From: Rufibacter latericius
GTDB lineage: Bacteria > Bacteroidota > Bacteroidia > Cytophagales > Hymenobacteraceae
Reading direction: 5' to 3'
NCBI RefSeq assembly: GCF_003721515.1
Contig: NZ_RJJD01000015.1
Span: forward strand, 38,258 to 102,257
Length of the DNA: 64,000 nt
Shown here one piece after another: positions 52,211-61,008 of this stretch. Below the pieces are notes generated by a model that saw nothing but the letters and a program-made list of their open reading frames with translations, did not search any database and was not told the origin of the DNA. The position numbers and the translations under genes were made by a program. Each line of letters starts with the position of its first letter. Within the stretch, counting starts at the first letter, position 1.

Positions 52211-52687
52211 ATGGCAAGCATTAATAAAGTTATCTTAATCGGCAACCTTGGCAAAGACCCGGAAGTGCGCCATCTAGAAGGCGGTGTGGCAGTAGCCCGT
52301 TTCCCCTTGGCTACTTCTGAGACGTTCAAAGACAAGAACGGCGAACGCCAGGAGCGCACCGAGTGGCATAACATTGTGGTATGGCGCGGCCTGGCAGAGG
52401 TGGCTGAAAAATATCTAAAAAAAGGCCAGTCTGTCTACATTGAAGGCAGAATCAGGACGAACAGCTATCAGGACAAGGATGGTGTGCAGCGGTACAGCAC
52501 CGAGATTGTAGCCGATAACATGACCATGCTGGGCGGACGCCCTGAAGGTGGGTCGCAGGGAGGCGGAAGCTTCAGCAACGAACCCTCTTCTGCCAGCGTA
52601 AATACTACTGCCAGCAGTGGCCAAAGCAAAGGCGGAAGCCCCAAGTCTGTAGCCTACGACGAAGAGCCAGACGATCTGCCTTTCTAA
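52211..52687 (+). CDS. ssb: Single-stranded DNA-binding protein
   Basis: 158 residues with an N-terminal OB-fold ([32 protein letters not shown]), a Gly/Ser/Gln-rich linker ([12 protein letters not shown]) and the acidic DDLPF tail that binds partner proteins. It coats single-stranded DNA during replication and repair. It lies 45 bp after mutY and about 100 bp before gldE. Confidence 0.97.
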   Translation: MASINKVILIGNLGKDPEVRHLEGGVAVARFPLATSETFKDKNGERQERTEWHNIVVWRGLAEVAEKYLKKGQSVYIEGRIRTNSYQDKDGVQRYSTEIVADNMTMLGGRPEGGSQGGGSFSNEPSSASVNTTASSGQSKGGSPKSVAYDEEPDDLPF

Positions 52688-52785
52688 CCTATTGTTGAAC
52701 CAACCATTGACTTTTGGAAAGTATACCTCCATTAGGAGAGCCCTCCAGTTGGGGCTCTCTCTTAATTTTCTCCCCTCCCTCTTTC

Positions 52786-54075
52786 ATGGGGGTGGATTGG
52801 GTTCTACCTGCCGCCCTTTTTGTGCTGCTTTTGGGCAGCAACCTGCTTATTACGGCTTCTTTGGCCGCTTTTCAGCAATTTCTTAGCAACACCACTTCTC
52901 TAACTCAGGCCCAAAAGGCGGCCGCTTTACCCGCCAACCTTTACAATGACCCAGAGCGGGTGGTACTGGCCGGGGTTTTCCTCGCAACCATGCTTTACCT
53001 ATTGGCTGGGGTAGATGGTTACTGGCTCCTGACGCTTCTTTTCACTCCCACTACTGCAAACCCGTGGCTAACTGCCGGATTGTGCCTGGTAGGGTTGGTA
53101 GCTGCTTTGACGTTAATGCGGGCGTATGCGGCCCACCAAGGCAAAAGAAGTCAGGCGACCTCATCCTCCCCCATTCTGATTTCGGTCCTGAAAACGGTAA
53201 ATACCTTGGGAGCGCCGCTTGCTTCCCTGCTTTTGCCGCTTCAGCAGATAGTAGGCCGTACGCGGGTGGTGTTTGGTGCTCCATCCCCTTCTGAAGAACT
53301 CTCGCTTTCCCTTGACCAGGCACCCACTGAACCAATTTCCCCGCAGGAAAAGGGATTGCTGAAAGCCATTGTCAACTTCAGCTCCATCACGGTGAAACAG
53401 ATCATGCGGTCCCGGACCGATGTGGTTGCCCTCCACCGTCGGTTGCCTTTTTTGGCGCTGCTGAAACAGGTGCATCAGTGTGGCTATTCGCGTATTCCGG
53501 TCTATTCACAGGGGGTAAACAAGCTGGATGGCATCCTGTATGTGAAAGACTTGCTTCCTTACCTGAACGCCCCCGTTGATTTTGTCTGGCAAAACCTGAT
53601 CAGAACCCCTTACTTTGTACCGGAAAACAAGCAAATAGACGAACTCCTGCGCGAGTTCCAGGAGCGAAGGGTGCACATGGCCATTGTGGTGAATGAGTTC
53701 GGAGAAACCACCGGGCTGATTACCTTAGAGGATGTAATTGAGGAGATTGTGGGCGAGATCCACGACGAACTAGACGAGGAAGAAGACCACTACTATACGC
53801 AACTAGACGAACACACGTTCCTGTTTGAAGGACGCACCACGTTGCACGATTTTTGCAAAGTTGTTGACCCACCTTCAGAACTTTTCAAAGAAATCAAGGG
53901 AGATGTGGAATCGGTGGCGGGCTTGGTTCTTCGGCTGTTTTCCCGTATTCCGCATATCGGCGAAGAAATCCAATTCGGCCCATACCTCTTCCGGATTGAA
54001 GCCGCCGACAGTAAAAAGATAAAGAAAGTACGAGTGCACGAAGCAGTACCCCACCCTCATAATGAAAAAGAATAA
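52786..54075 (+). CDS. gldE: Gliding motility-associated protein GldE (CorC/HlyC-type)
   Basis: 429 residues from the ATG at 52786; a frame to 52714 is rejected because the residues are not family-like. Three or four membrane helices (DUF21-type) come first. Two CBS domains follow (VKQIMRSRTDVVALHRRLPFLALLKQVHQCGYSRIPVYSQ; EFQERRVHMAIVVNEFGETTGLITLEDVIEEIVGEIHDE), then a CorC_HlyC C-terminal domain. GldE is associated with gliding/type IX secretion in Bacteroidota. It overlaps the gldD start by 14 bp. Confidence 0.93.
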   Translation: MGVDWVLPAALFVLLLGSNLLITASLAAFQQFLSNTTSLTQAQKAAALPANLYNDPERVVLAGVFLATMLYLLAGVDGYWLLTLLFTPTTANPWLTAGLCLVGLVAALTLMRAYAAHQGKRSQATSSSPILISVLKTVNTLGAPLASLLLPLQQIVGRTRVVFGAPSPSEELSLSLDQAPTEPISPQEKGLLKAIVNFSSITVKQIMRSRTDVVALHRRLPFLALLKQVHQCGYSRIPVYSQGVNKLDGILYVKDLLPYLNAPVDFVWQNLIRTPYFVPENKQIDELLREFQERRVHMAIVVNEFGETTGLITLEDVIEEIVGEIHDELDEEEDHYYTQLDEHTFLFEGRTTLHDFCKVVDPPSELFKEIKGDVESVAGLVLRLFSRIPHIGEEIQFGPYLFRIEAADSKKIKKVRVHEAVPHPHNEKE

Positions 54076-54661
54076 CCTCTTCTCTTTGGCAGCCCTGCTG
54101 GCCTTTTTTGTGGTATTGACAGGCTGCGCCGAGGACTATACCCCCAAACCAAAGGGCTTTAACCGCATTGACTTACCTGACCCGCAGTACACCCAATTAC
54201 AGGAGCAGCACCCTTACACGTTTGAGCATTCAGTGTATGCCAAAATCCTCCGTGATTCTTCTCGTATAGCCGAACCTCACTGGATAGACATCTACTATCC
54301 GCGTTTTAAGGCCAATATTCAGATAACGTACAAAAACTTCAACCAGGACCCCAAGATGTTCAACGGCTTGGTGGAAGACGCGCGCAAGCTTACCTCACGG
54401 CACCAGATCAAGGCCTACGCCATTGAGGAAAGCCAGATCAAAACGCCTACCGGTATCACTGCCAGCGTGTTTGAACTAGAAGGTGAAGTACCCAGCCAGT
54501 TCCAGTTTTATCTCACTGACAGCAGCAAGCACTTTTTTCGGGGAGCTTTGTATTTCAGAACGGCTACTTCCAATGACTCTCTCGCACCCGTGATTGAATA
54601 CCTGAAGAAAGACGCCGTACACCTGCTCAACACCTTACACTGGACGGCACAGGTAAAATAA
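54062..54661 (+). CDS. gldD: Gliding motility lipoprotein GldD
   Basis: 199 residues with a lipoprotein signal ending in VVLTGCAED (Cys lipidation). Family blocks are PKPKGFNRIDLPDPQYTQL, WIDIYYPRFKANIQITYK and FYLTDSSKHFFRGALYFRT. GldD is one of the core lipoproteins of the Bacteroidota gliding machinery. It is translationally coupled to gldE. The 3' end carries the palindrome-then-terminator arrangement. Confidence 0.94.
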   Translation: MKKNNLFSLAALLAFFVVLTGCAEDYTPKPKGFNRIDLPDPQYTQLQEQHPYTFEHSVYAKILRDSSRIAEPHWIDIYYPRFKANIQITYKNFNQDPKMFNGLVEDARKLTSRHQIKAYAIEESQIKTPTGITASVFELEGEVPSQFQFYLTDSSKHFFRGALYFRTATSNDSLAPVIEYLKKDAVHLLNTLHWTAQVK

Positions 54662-54665
54662 CCAA

Positions 54666-54704
54666 GCGTTTAGAGGCTGTTTTTGGAAAAGCAGGCCCAA
54701 AACG
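54666..54704. repeat. Dispersed palindrome, copy 22 (after gldD)
   Basis: GCGTTTAGAGGCTGTTTTT, GG centre, AAAAGCAGGCCCAAAACG. It lies 4 bp after the gldD stop and before its terminator. Confidence 0.75.
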
Positions 54705-54732
54705 AAACAGGCTTGTTACTTCTTAAAGTGAC

Positions 54733-54777
54733 AAAGGGCTTGCTTGAGACGTTAATCACTTCTCAGGCAAGCCTTTC
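54733..54777. terminator. Terminator between gldD and xth
   Basis: AAAGGGCTTGCTTGAG / CTCAGGCAAGCCTTT stem with a 13-base loop, in the gap of two convergent genes. Confidence 0.85.
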
Positions 54778-54794
54778 TGTTTAGCGACCGTTTT

Positions 54795-55568
54795 TCAGAT
54801 ATTCAGCTCAATCCAGACCGGCCCGTGGTCACTTGATTTCTCCCATCCTCTCACTTCACGATCTACTCCGGCGGAAACCAAACTGTTGGTAAGCTTGGGG
54901 CTGAGGAGTAAGTGATCAATCCGGAGGCCGGCATTTCGGCCGTAGGCGTTGCGGAAGTAATCCCAGAAGGTATAGATGGTTTCGGCTGGATAAAGGTGCC
55001 GAAGCGCATCGGTCCAGCCCTGGTCTTTCAGGTCCTCGAACGCAGCCCGAGACTCGGGCCGGAACAAGGCATCTTCCACCCATCGCTCGGGCTTGTAGGC
55101 GTCTTGTTCGGTGGGAATCACGTTGTAGTCTCCCGCCAGCACCACCGGAGCATCTGAGGCAAGAAGCTCTTTGGCGCGGGTCTTAAACCGATCGAACCAA
55201 CGCAGTTTGTAGTCGAATTTAGGTCCGGGGGCCGGATTGCCGTTGGGCAGGTACAGACATCCTATCAACACGCCGTTCACCATGGCTTCCAGGTAGCGGC
55301 TTTGGTCATCTTCTGGGTCACCCGCCAGACCTCGGCCAACTTCCTCGGGTTTCTGTCCTTTGGCCAGGATTGCTACGCCGTTCCAGCTTTTCTGTCCGTG
55401 CCAGACGGCCTGGTAGCCGATATCCAGCAGCGCCTGTTCCGGAAACTTTTCCTGCGGGGTCTTCAATTCCTGCAAGCAAGCCACATCTGGCGCAGTTTCC
55501 TCCAACCAGCGGAGCAGAACCGGCAGGCGGGCGTGGATTCCATTTACGTTGTAAGTTGCTATTTTCAT
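54795..55568 (-). CDS. xth: Exodeoxyribonuclease III
   Basis: 257 residues of the endonuclease/exonuclease/phosphatase fold. Catalytic blocks are TYNVNGI, CLQELKTP (Glu), LAGDYNVIPTEQD (Asp, Asn), GLRIDHLLLSP and SSDHGPVW (Asp-His). It removes 3' phosphates and acts as the main abasic-site endonuclease. A single gene, convergent with gldD. It complements nth and mutY as another DNA-repair gene here. Confidence 0.95.
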   Translation of the reverse strand: MKIATYNVNGIHARLPVLLRWLEETAPDVACLQELKTPQEKFPEQALLDIGYQAVWHGQKSWNGVAILAKGQKPEEVGRGLAGDPEDDQSRYLEAMVNGVLIGCLYLPNGNPAPGPKFDYKLRWFDRFKTRAKELLASDAPVVLAGDYNVIPTEQDAYKPERWVEDALFRPESRAAFEDLKDQGWTDALRHLYPAETIYTFWDYFRNAYGRNAGLRIDHLLLSPKLTNSLVSAGVDREVRGWEKSSDHGPVWIELNI

Positions 55569-55772
55569 GGTTTAGGTAGTTCTAAGAGCGGTGCTTTATT
55601 GGGAAACTTCCAGTAACATACGGCTTCCGCTTTCCTAAGGCCATGCCGCAATCAGGGAAAGACTTGCCTGCCTCAGACCTTATGGTTAGCTTCAACCCCG
55701 CAATGCCGCAAAAGACAGACAGGCTTTCATTCTGCTCTTCCCAAGACTGACCAGACAATTTACTACACCAAG

Positions 55773-56306
55773 ATGACCTCCCAATCATACCTCATCAGAA
55801 ACGCAGATCCAAGCGAATTTACAGCGCTAGGCCAACTCATGGTGCGGGTGTATTCCCAATTGGAAGGCTTCCCGAAGCCCGATGAACAGCCGGCCTATTA
55901 CCAGATGCTCTCCAACATCGGGGATTTCACTCAGCACCCGGATGTAGAGATTTTGGTGGCAGTTTCTGAAAAAGGCACGATAAACGGAGGGGTGGTTTTC
56001 TTCCGTGACCTGCAGTCCTACGGCTCGGGCGGAACGGCCACCCAAGAGAAAAACGCCGCCGGCTTCCGGCTTTTGGCGGTTCCCCCCGAGGCCAGAGGGC
56101 TGGGCATCGGCAAGGCTTTGACCCAGGAATGCATCCAACGAGCGAAAGACCTCCAGCTATCCCAGGTCATCATCCACAGCACCAAAGCCATGCAGACCGC
56201 CTGGAAAATGTACGAAAAGCTGGGTTTCAGAAGATCTGAGGACCTGGACTTCTTGCAGGGCGATTTACCGGTGTTTGGGTTCAGGCTGCATTTGAAGAAG
56301 CCCTAA
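55773..56306 (+). CDS. GNAT-family N-acetyltransferase
   Basis: 177 residues. The acetyl-CoA-binding pattern is FRLLAVPPEARGLGIGKALTQECIQRAKDL (residues about 95-125). The final strand is AWKMYEKLGFRRSEDLDF. It has the fold of ribosomal-protein or small-molecule acetyltransferases; the substrate is unknown. It is divergent from xth. The sequence between them (55569-55772) shows no gene. Confidence 0.88.
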   Translation: MTSQSYLIRNADPSEFTALGQLMVRVYSQLEGFPKPDEQPAYYQMLSNIGDFTQHPDVEILVAVSEKGTINGGVVFFRDLQSYGSGGTATQEKNAAGFRLLAVPPEARGLGIGKALTQECIQRAKDLQLSQVIIHSTKAMQTAWKMYEKLGFRRSEDLDFLQGDLPVFGFRLHLKKP

Positions 56307-56430
56307 TCTGGGCTGCTCAAGTTTTATGGCAAGACGGTTTGAGGTAGAACCAAGCACATTTTTTAGGTGGCCTCAAAAGAGTGGTTTCTGAGAAAGCGCA
56401 GCACGTGGTAGGGCAACAAAACCAATCTTC

Positions 56431-56469
56431 CGCTTTTAGCCTGGTTTCAGGAAAACAACCCTTAAACGG
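56431..56469. repeat. Dispersed palindrome, copy 23
   Basis: CGCTTTTAGCCTGGTTTC, AG centre, GAAAACAACCCTTAAACGG. It lies in the gap between the GNAT and Crp-like genes. Confidence 0.65.
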
Positions 56470-56546
56470 CTTTGTCTAGCTCTTGGTAAAACAAGCACCT
56501 GGGAAAGCGGTTAGTGGAAGAAAACCTCTTTCTACTTTCTTGCAGC

Positions 56547-57116
56547 ATGTACCAACGGTTAAGAGACTACATTACCGCCAGAGTGCCTACAGATGACCAC
56601 ACGCTGGATGCTATCTGCGCGCATTTTACGCCTCTCAAGACCAAGCGCAACCAACTGCTGCTCCAGTATGGCGAGACCTGCCAGCAGTATTATTTTGTCA
56701 ACAAAGGATGCATCAGGCTTTTCACCTTGAACAAAGACGGGGTAGAGACGTCACGGTTCTTCGCGTTTGAAGGAGGCTTTGGCACCGCTCTTCCCAGTTT
56801 CATTGAACACACCCCCGCCACTGAGTACATGCAAACCATTGAGAAGTCTGAGCTGCTGCAAATCTCCAGAACAGATTTCTATCATTTAGTAGATACTGTG
56901 CCGGCGTTCGGGTTCATCTACCGGCAGATTCTGGAGTTGGGTTTTATCACCGCCCAGAAGAGAATCTACGGCTTTCAGGGGTTTGACGCGCTGGAGAAGG
57001 TACAATGGGTCATCCAATACCAGCCAGATTTTCTGCTACGGGTCTCCAACAAGATGGCGGCCTCGTACCTGGGCCTCACTCCCAGCACTTTAAGCAGGAT
57101 AAAAGCCAGGCTTTGA
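56547..57116 (+). CDS. Crp/Fnr-family transcriptional regulator
   Basis: 189 residues from the ATG at 56547 (MYQRLRDYITARVPTDDHT); an ATG at 56514 adds 11 residues. The cyclic-nucleotide-binding domain (LQYGETCQQYYFVNKGCIRLFTLNKDGVETSRFFAFEGG) is followed by a short helix-turn-helix (NKMAASYLGLTPSTLSRIKAR). No Fnr-type cysteine cluster is visible. It lies just upstream of the GlcG/HbpS-like and hydroxyisourate hydrolase genes and may control them; that is inferred. Confidence 0.88.
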   Translation: MYQRLRDYITARVPTDDHTLDAICAHFTPLKTKRNQLLLQYGETCQQYYFVNKGCIRLFTLNKDGVETSRFFAFEGGFGTALPSFIEHTPATEYMQTIEKSELLQISRTDFYHLVDTVPAFGFIYRQILELGFITAQKRIYGFQGFDALEKVQWVIQYQPDFLLRVSNKMAASYLGLTPSTLSRIKARL

Positions 57117-57157
57117 AAACGTTGCCCTAGGTCAATGTTTAGCGGTGTAGCTCCCGG

Positions 57158-57165
57158 TACCTTTG
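57158..57165 (+). promoter_or_regulatory. Putative -7 box (TACCTTTG) of the GlcG-like gene
   Basis: A TAnnTTTG match 17 bp before the ATG at 57183. It implies a promoter after the Crp-like gene. Confidence 0.45.
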
Positions 57166-57182
57166 CAGAAAGAGCTACCCGC

Positions 57183-57737
57183 ATGAAAAATATTGCCGTT
57201 CTATTGCTTCTGCTTATCCCAAGCCTGCTGTTGGCGCAGGTGGCAGCCTCCAAGAAAAATACCTCGTCAGCCAAACAAGCCTCTGAAACTTCCTTAGACC
57301 GAAAGGAGTTCACCGTAGCGGCTCACCAACTCACCCTGGCAGCGGCCTTGCAGATGCACCGCCAAGCCGTAACCCAAGCGGGCTCCTTGCAAAAGGAAAT
57401 CGCCTTTGCGGTGGTGGATGCCTCGGGGCAGACCATTTTACTTCTCAAAGGCGATAGGGTGGGACCGCATAACACTGAAGCAGCCCGCCGGAAAGCCTTT
57501 ACCGCCCTATCCACCAAAACCGCGACCCTTCTCCTGGGCAGGAACGCCAAGACCAATCCTGACACGCAGAACCTAGCCCACTTGCCAGAGCTTTTACTGT
57601 TGGGCGGCGGCATTCCCCTTTGGTACCAAGGACAGGTCATCGGGGCAGTGGGCGTGGCTGGGGGCGGAGGACCGGAACAGGATGACCTCATTGCCAAAGC
57701 CGCCACCCTTAAAGAAGCCGGAATTACAACTCATTAA
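57183..57737 (+). CDS. Exported GlcG/HbpS-family haem-binding-like protein
   Basis: 184 residues from the ATG at 57183, with a signal peptide ending in LLAQ. The DUF336/HbpS fold runs through LAAALQMHRQAVTQAGSLQKEIAFAVVDASGQTILLLKGDRVGPHNTEAARRKAFTAL and ends with GGGIPLWYQGQVIGAVGVAGGGGPEQD, the family's glycine-rich loop. Homologues bind haem or are of unknown function. It starts 66 bp after the Crp-like gene and 21 bp before the next gene, so it is likely in one transcript with the hydroxyisourate hydrolase. Confidence 0.82.
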   Translation: MKNIAVLLLLLIPSLLLAQVAASKKNTSSAKQASETSLDRKEFTVAAHQLTLAAALQMHRQAVTQAGSLQKEIAFAVVDASGQTILLLKGDRVGPHNTEAARRKAFTALSTKTATLLLGRNAKTNPDTQNLAHLPELLLLGGGIPLWYQGQVIGAVGVAGGGGPEQDDLIAKAATLKEAGITTH

Positions 57738-57758
57738 TTTTCAACCTAAGAACAAGCC

Positions 57759-58166
57759 ATGAAAAAGATTCTTTTCAGCTTCCTGCTGAGCGTACTCACC
57801 ACCATGACGTTTGCCCAAACGCAAACCCACCAACTCTCCAGCCATATTCTGGACATCTCCACAGGCAAGCCTGCGGTGGGCGTTCCTGTGAAACTAGAGA
57901 AGCTAAACGAGCAGACCAAAACCTGGTCACAGGTAGAGGTTAAAACCACGGACGGGAACGGCCGCATCAAAGACTTTCTGGATTACCAAAAATCGGAGAA
58001 AGGCATTTACCGGCTCACCTTTCTTGTAGCCGATTATTTCAAAGCCCAGAAAGTGGACAGCTTTTACCCGTTTATAGAAGTGGTGTTTCAAATCAAAGAC
58101 AAGGACCATTACCACGTGCCCATCACCCTGTCTCCCTATGGGTACAGCACTTATCGGGGAAATTAG
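57759..58166 (+). CDS. Exported 5-hydroxyisourate hydrolase (transthyretin-like)
   Basis: 135 residues with a signal peptide ending in FAQTQ. The transthyretin-like fold has LSSHILDISTGKPAVGVPVKL (active-site His at the conserved SHILD), RLTFLVADYF and HYHVPITLSPYGYSTYRGN, near the C-terminal YRGS signature (Ser replaced by Asn). It hydrolyses 5-hydroxyisourate in uric-acid breakdown. Export to the periplasm is unusual but known. No uricase or OHCU decarboxylase gene is nearby, so the substrate source is unclear. Confidence 0.88.
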   Translation: MKKILFSFLLSVLTTMTFAQTQTHQLSSHILDISTGKPAVGVPVKLEKLNEQTKTWSQVEVKTTDGNGRIKDFLDYQKSEKGIYRLTFLVADYFKAQKVDSFYPFIEVVFQIKDKDHYHVPITLSPYGYSTYRGN

Positions 58167-58251
58167 GCGCTCCTGAAGAGGCGTACTGCCCGCAAGAGGA
58201 ACTCCCGCATTGGGGTTCTTCTTGCTGTTTGCGTCTAGGACGGGAAGACTG

Positions 58252-58285
58252 TTTATGAGCCGATTTCCAGAAAACAGGCAAAAAA
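58252..58285. repeat. Dispersed palindrome, copy 24 (degenerate)
   Basis: TTTATGAGCCGATTTC, CA centre, GAAAACAGGCAAAAAA. It lies 85 bp after the hydroxyisourate hydrolase stop. Confidence 0.5.
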
Positions 58286-58306
58286 AGCCCCGGCGTACAC
58301 CGAGGC
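58281..58306 (-). terminator. Orphan minus-strand terminator
   Basis: On the minus strand AGCCTCGG pairs with CCGGGGCT (one G-U pair) and is followed by TTTTTTT. No minus-strand gene ends here, so it may mark the end of an unannotated RNA. Confidence 0.5.
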
Positions 58307-58595
58307 TCCTCACTTGCCACTCCATGGCTTAACGCTCGCCCAGCGTGATAGGTGCTTACCATTAACCAGTAACAGCCTAGCACAGATGTTAGCTCCTTTC
58401 TTTAGTGAATAGATATAGCTACATACGAAATCCCCTATACTTGGGTACATGTAGAAACACCTAATTCCACCTTGCTCCGGAAAAATTTCAACATGGGTGG
58501 CCAGACAAGTGCTGTTCTTTAACATTGCCACAAAACCGGCTAATCTCATTAGCCTGCCTCCCATCTTTTGTGTAATTTTACAGGGCGGCTTCCTT

Positions 58596-58637
58596 CCGTT
58601 TCCGGGCCTATTTCCGGAAAACAGGTTCAAAACACGG
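58596..58637. repeat. Dispersed palindrome, copy 25 (upstream of recG)
   Basis: CCGTTTCCGGGCCTATTTC, CG centre, GAAAACAGGTTCAAAACACGG. It ends 15 bp before the recG start codon. Confidence 0.65.
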
Positions 58638-58652
58638 CTGTTTCTCCTATCA

Positions 58653-60749
58653 GTGTCATCAGGCTTTTTCCATACCAAAATTGAGTTCTTGAAAGGGGTA
58701 GGTCCGCAGCGCGCCACGCTGTTGCAGACTGAGCTGGGTATCTTCACCTACGGCGACCTCATCCAGCATTACCCGTTCCGGTACATGGACCGTACGCAGT
58801 TCCACGACATCGCGGACCTGAACGAAGACATGCAGTACGTGCAGATCAAAGGCCGTATTCTGGAGAAAAACCTTTTGGGCGAAGGCCGCAAACAGCGCCT
58901 TTCGGCGATCATCCGAGACGCGTCCGGCGAGATGGAGCTGGTCTGGTTCAAAGGGGTGAAGTGGCTGAACGTGCAACTGAAGGTTAACCAGGAATACATC
59001 GCCTTTGGGAAGCCCAGCCTGTTCAACGGCAAATTCAACATGGCCCACCCAGAGTTGGAGGAAGCCACCGAGGTAAAGCAAGGCCAGAGTTTTCTGCAGC
59101 CCGTCTATAACACCACCGAGAAACTCAAAAACCACCGGGTAGACAGCAAGGTCATCGGGAAGATGATGGCTGATCTGCTGAAGCAATCCCCTACGCACCT
59201 CTCAGAAACGCTTACCCCTGAGTTGGTGGATCACTACCGCATGGTGTCCAAACGCGAGGCCATGCTGCAGGTGCATTTCCCTACCAACTGGGATACTTTG
59301 CAGGCCGCACGCTTCCGCCTGAAGTTCGAGGAGCTTTTCTACACCCAACTGAAGTTGCTGCGCACCCGCACCAAACGCAAAGCCGAGCTGGCCGGTCAGG
59401 TCTTCAGCAAGACGCCCACGCTCACCGAGTTCTACAAAAACCACCTACCTTTTGATCTCACCAACGCCCAGAAACGGGTGGTGCGTGAGATTTACCAGGA
59501 TGTGACCGCGGGCAAGCAGATGAATCGACTGTTACAAGGCGATGTAGGCAGCGGCAAGACCATCGTAGCCTTCGTGACCATGCTCCTGGCTACCGACAAC
59601 CGTGCCCAAGCCTGTATCATGGCCCCGACCGAAATCCTAGCCGACCAGCATTACCAGGGCCTGAAAAAATACGCCGATGCCCTGGGAATCCTGCTGGGCA
59701 AACTTACCGGTTCCACTAAAAAGGCTGACCGCCGCGTGTTGCACGAGCAACTGCGCAACGGCGAGATGAAGATGATTGTGGGCACGCACGCCTTACTGGA
59801 GGACGAGGTACAGTTCCAGAACCTGGGCTTATGCATTGTGGACGAGCAGCACCGTTTTGGCGTGGCTCAGCGGTCTAAACTCTGGCAGAAGAACCCACGC
59901 ATCATCCCGCACGTGCTGGTCATGACGGCCACCCCAATCCCCCGCACACTGGCCATGACTTTATATGGCGATCTTGAGGTATCCGTGATTGATGAACTAC
60001 CCGCTGGCCGCAAGGAGATCATCACGGTGCACCGCTATGACAGCAACCGCCTGAAGGTGTTCGGGTTCATCAGAGAGCAGATCAAACTGGGGCGACAGGT
60101 GTACATTGTGTATCCTTTGATTGAAGAATCTGAAGGCCTGGAGTACAAAGACTTGATGGACGGCTACGAGAGCGTGACCCGCGCTTTTCCGGAGTACCGC
60201 GTGAGCATGGTCCACGGCAAAATGAAACCGCAGGACAAGGATTTTGAGATGCAGCGCTTTGTGAAGCATGAAACGCACATCATGGTGGCCACCACCGTGA
60301 TAGAGGTAGGCGTCAATGTGCCCAATGCCAGCGTGATGGTAATTGAGAATGCAGAGCGTTTCGGGTTGGCTCAGTTGCACCAGCTGCGCGGCCGCGTGGG
60401 CCGGGGAGCCGACCAGAGTTACTGCATCCTGATGACGGGGTACAAGCTCAGCAAAGAAGGCAAGACCCGGATTGAGACCATGGTGCGCACAAACAACGGC
60501 TTCGAGATCGCCGATATTGACCTGAAACTACGCGGTCCGGGTGATTTGATGGGAACCCAGCAAAGCGGGGTGCTGGACCTTTTAATAGCCGATTTGGCGA
60601 AAGATGCTAAAATCCTGAAGGAGAGCCGCCATGCAGCCCTGCAGATCATAGAAAAAGATCCGGACTTAAGTCTTCCGGAGCATGCCAACCTGTTGCGGCA
60701 CATCCGGTCGCTGAGTGCCAACGCCGTGAACTGGAGTCGTATCAGCTAG
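58653..60749 (+). CDS. recG: ATP-dependent DNA helicase RecG
   Basis: 698 residues from a GTG at 58653, where the family-like start (SSGFFHTKIEFLKGVGPQRATLLQTELGI) begins; the longer frame to 58497 runs through a palindrome. The wedge domain is at about 1-250. The helicase motifs follow: GDVGSGKTIVA (Walker A), DEQHRFGVAQR (DEQH box), MTATPIPRTLAMTLYGD (motif III) and QLRGRVGRG (motif VI). It drives fork reversal and branch migration. The GTG start and the palindrome in its leader may lower expression; this is inference. Confidence 0.95.
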   Translation: MSSGFFHTKIEFLKGVGPQRATLLQTELGIFTYGDLIQHYPFRYMDRTQFHDIADLNEDMQYVQIKGRILEKNLLGEGRKQRLSAIIRDASGEMELVWFKGVKWLNVQLKVNQEYIAFGKPSLFNGKFNMAHPELEEATEVKQGQSFLQPVYNTTEKLKNHRVDSKVIGKMMADLLKQSPTHLSETLTPELVDHYRMVSKREAMLQVHFPTNWDTLQAARFRLKFEELFYTQLKLLRTRTKRKAELAGQVFSKTPTLTEFYKNHLPFDLTNAQKRVVREIYQDVTAGKQMNRLLQGDVGSGKTIVAFVTMLLATDNRAQACIMAPTEILADQHYQGLKKYADALGILLGKLTGSTKKADRRVLHEQLRNGEMKMIVGTHALLEDEVQFQNLGLCIVDEQHRFGVAQRSKLWQKNPRIIPHVLVMTATPIPRTLAMTLYGDLEVSVIDELPAGRKEIITVHRYDSNRLKVFGFIREQIKLGRQVYIVYPLIEESEGLEYKDLMDGYESVTRAFPEYRVSMVHGKMKPQDKDFEMQRFVKHETHIMVATTVIEVGVNVPNASVMVIENAERFGLAQLHQLRGRVGRGADQSYCILMTGYKLSKEGKTRIETMVRTNNGFEIADIDLKLRGPGDLMGTQQSGVLDLLIADLAKDAKILKESRHAALQIIEKDPDLSLPEHANLLRHIRSLSANAVNWSRIS

Positions 60750-60777
60750 ACCTGAGTCTGGATCTTTAGGAACTGGA

Positions 60778-61008
60778 TTAATTTAATGAGTAAGTAGCTG
60801 TTTCTGCCGTATTTTCTCCTTTTCTGATTGTTACTTCTGTACTCTTTGTCTGGTGGGTGAAAGGTATCCTTTCCTGGAGGTTCATTGAATAAATATCTTC
60901 AGTGGGGGAATTCTCCTTTTTGCTGATTTCTGCTGTTGTACTTTCTTTCAAAAACTTCCCAACTAGAATCATGCCCACCAAAACAAGCATCTTAAAAATA
61001 AATTTCAT
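60778..61008 (-). CDS. Small hypothetical protein with N-terminal hydrophobic segment
   Basis: 76 residues. The start MKFIFKMLVLVGMILVGKFL suggests a membrane anchor or uncleaved signal. The rest is polar with no cysteine (ESTTAEISKKENSPTEDIYSMNL). No family is recognised. It is convergent with recG, with 28 bp between the stops. A TAACTTTG box about 300 bp upstream (61306-61313) would give a long leader. Confidence 0.4.
   Translation of the reverse strand: MKFIFKMLVLVGMILVGKFLKESTTAEISKKENSPTEDIYSMNLQERIPFTHQTKSTEVTIRKGENTAETATYSLN

Larger units (their letters stand above)
58167..58652 (+). other. Long intergenic region between the hydroxyisourate hydrolase and recG
   Basis: 486 bp with two dispersed palindromes and one hairpin that works only on the minus strand. 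No protein-coding frame is convincing on either strand. The recG start and promoter lie at the right end. Confidence 0.55.

Noticed and set aside
55582-55788. A 68-codon minus-strand frame between xth and the GNAT gene
   Set aside because: It shows no family pattern, overlaps the GNAT start and lacks a plausible ribosome-binding or promoter signal.
58497-58652. N-terminal extension of RecG to an upstream ATG
   Set aside because: It would cross a dispersed palindrome; the family-like N-terminus begins at the GTG at 58653.
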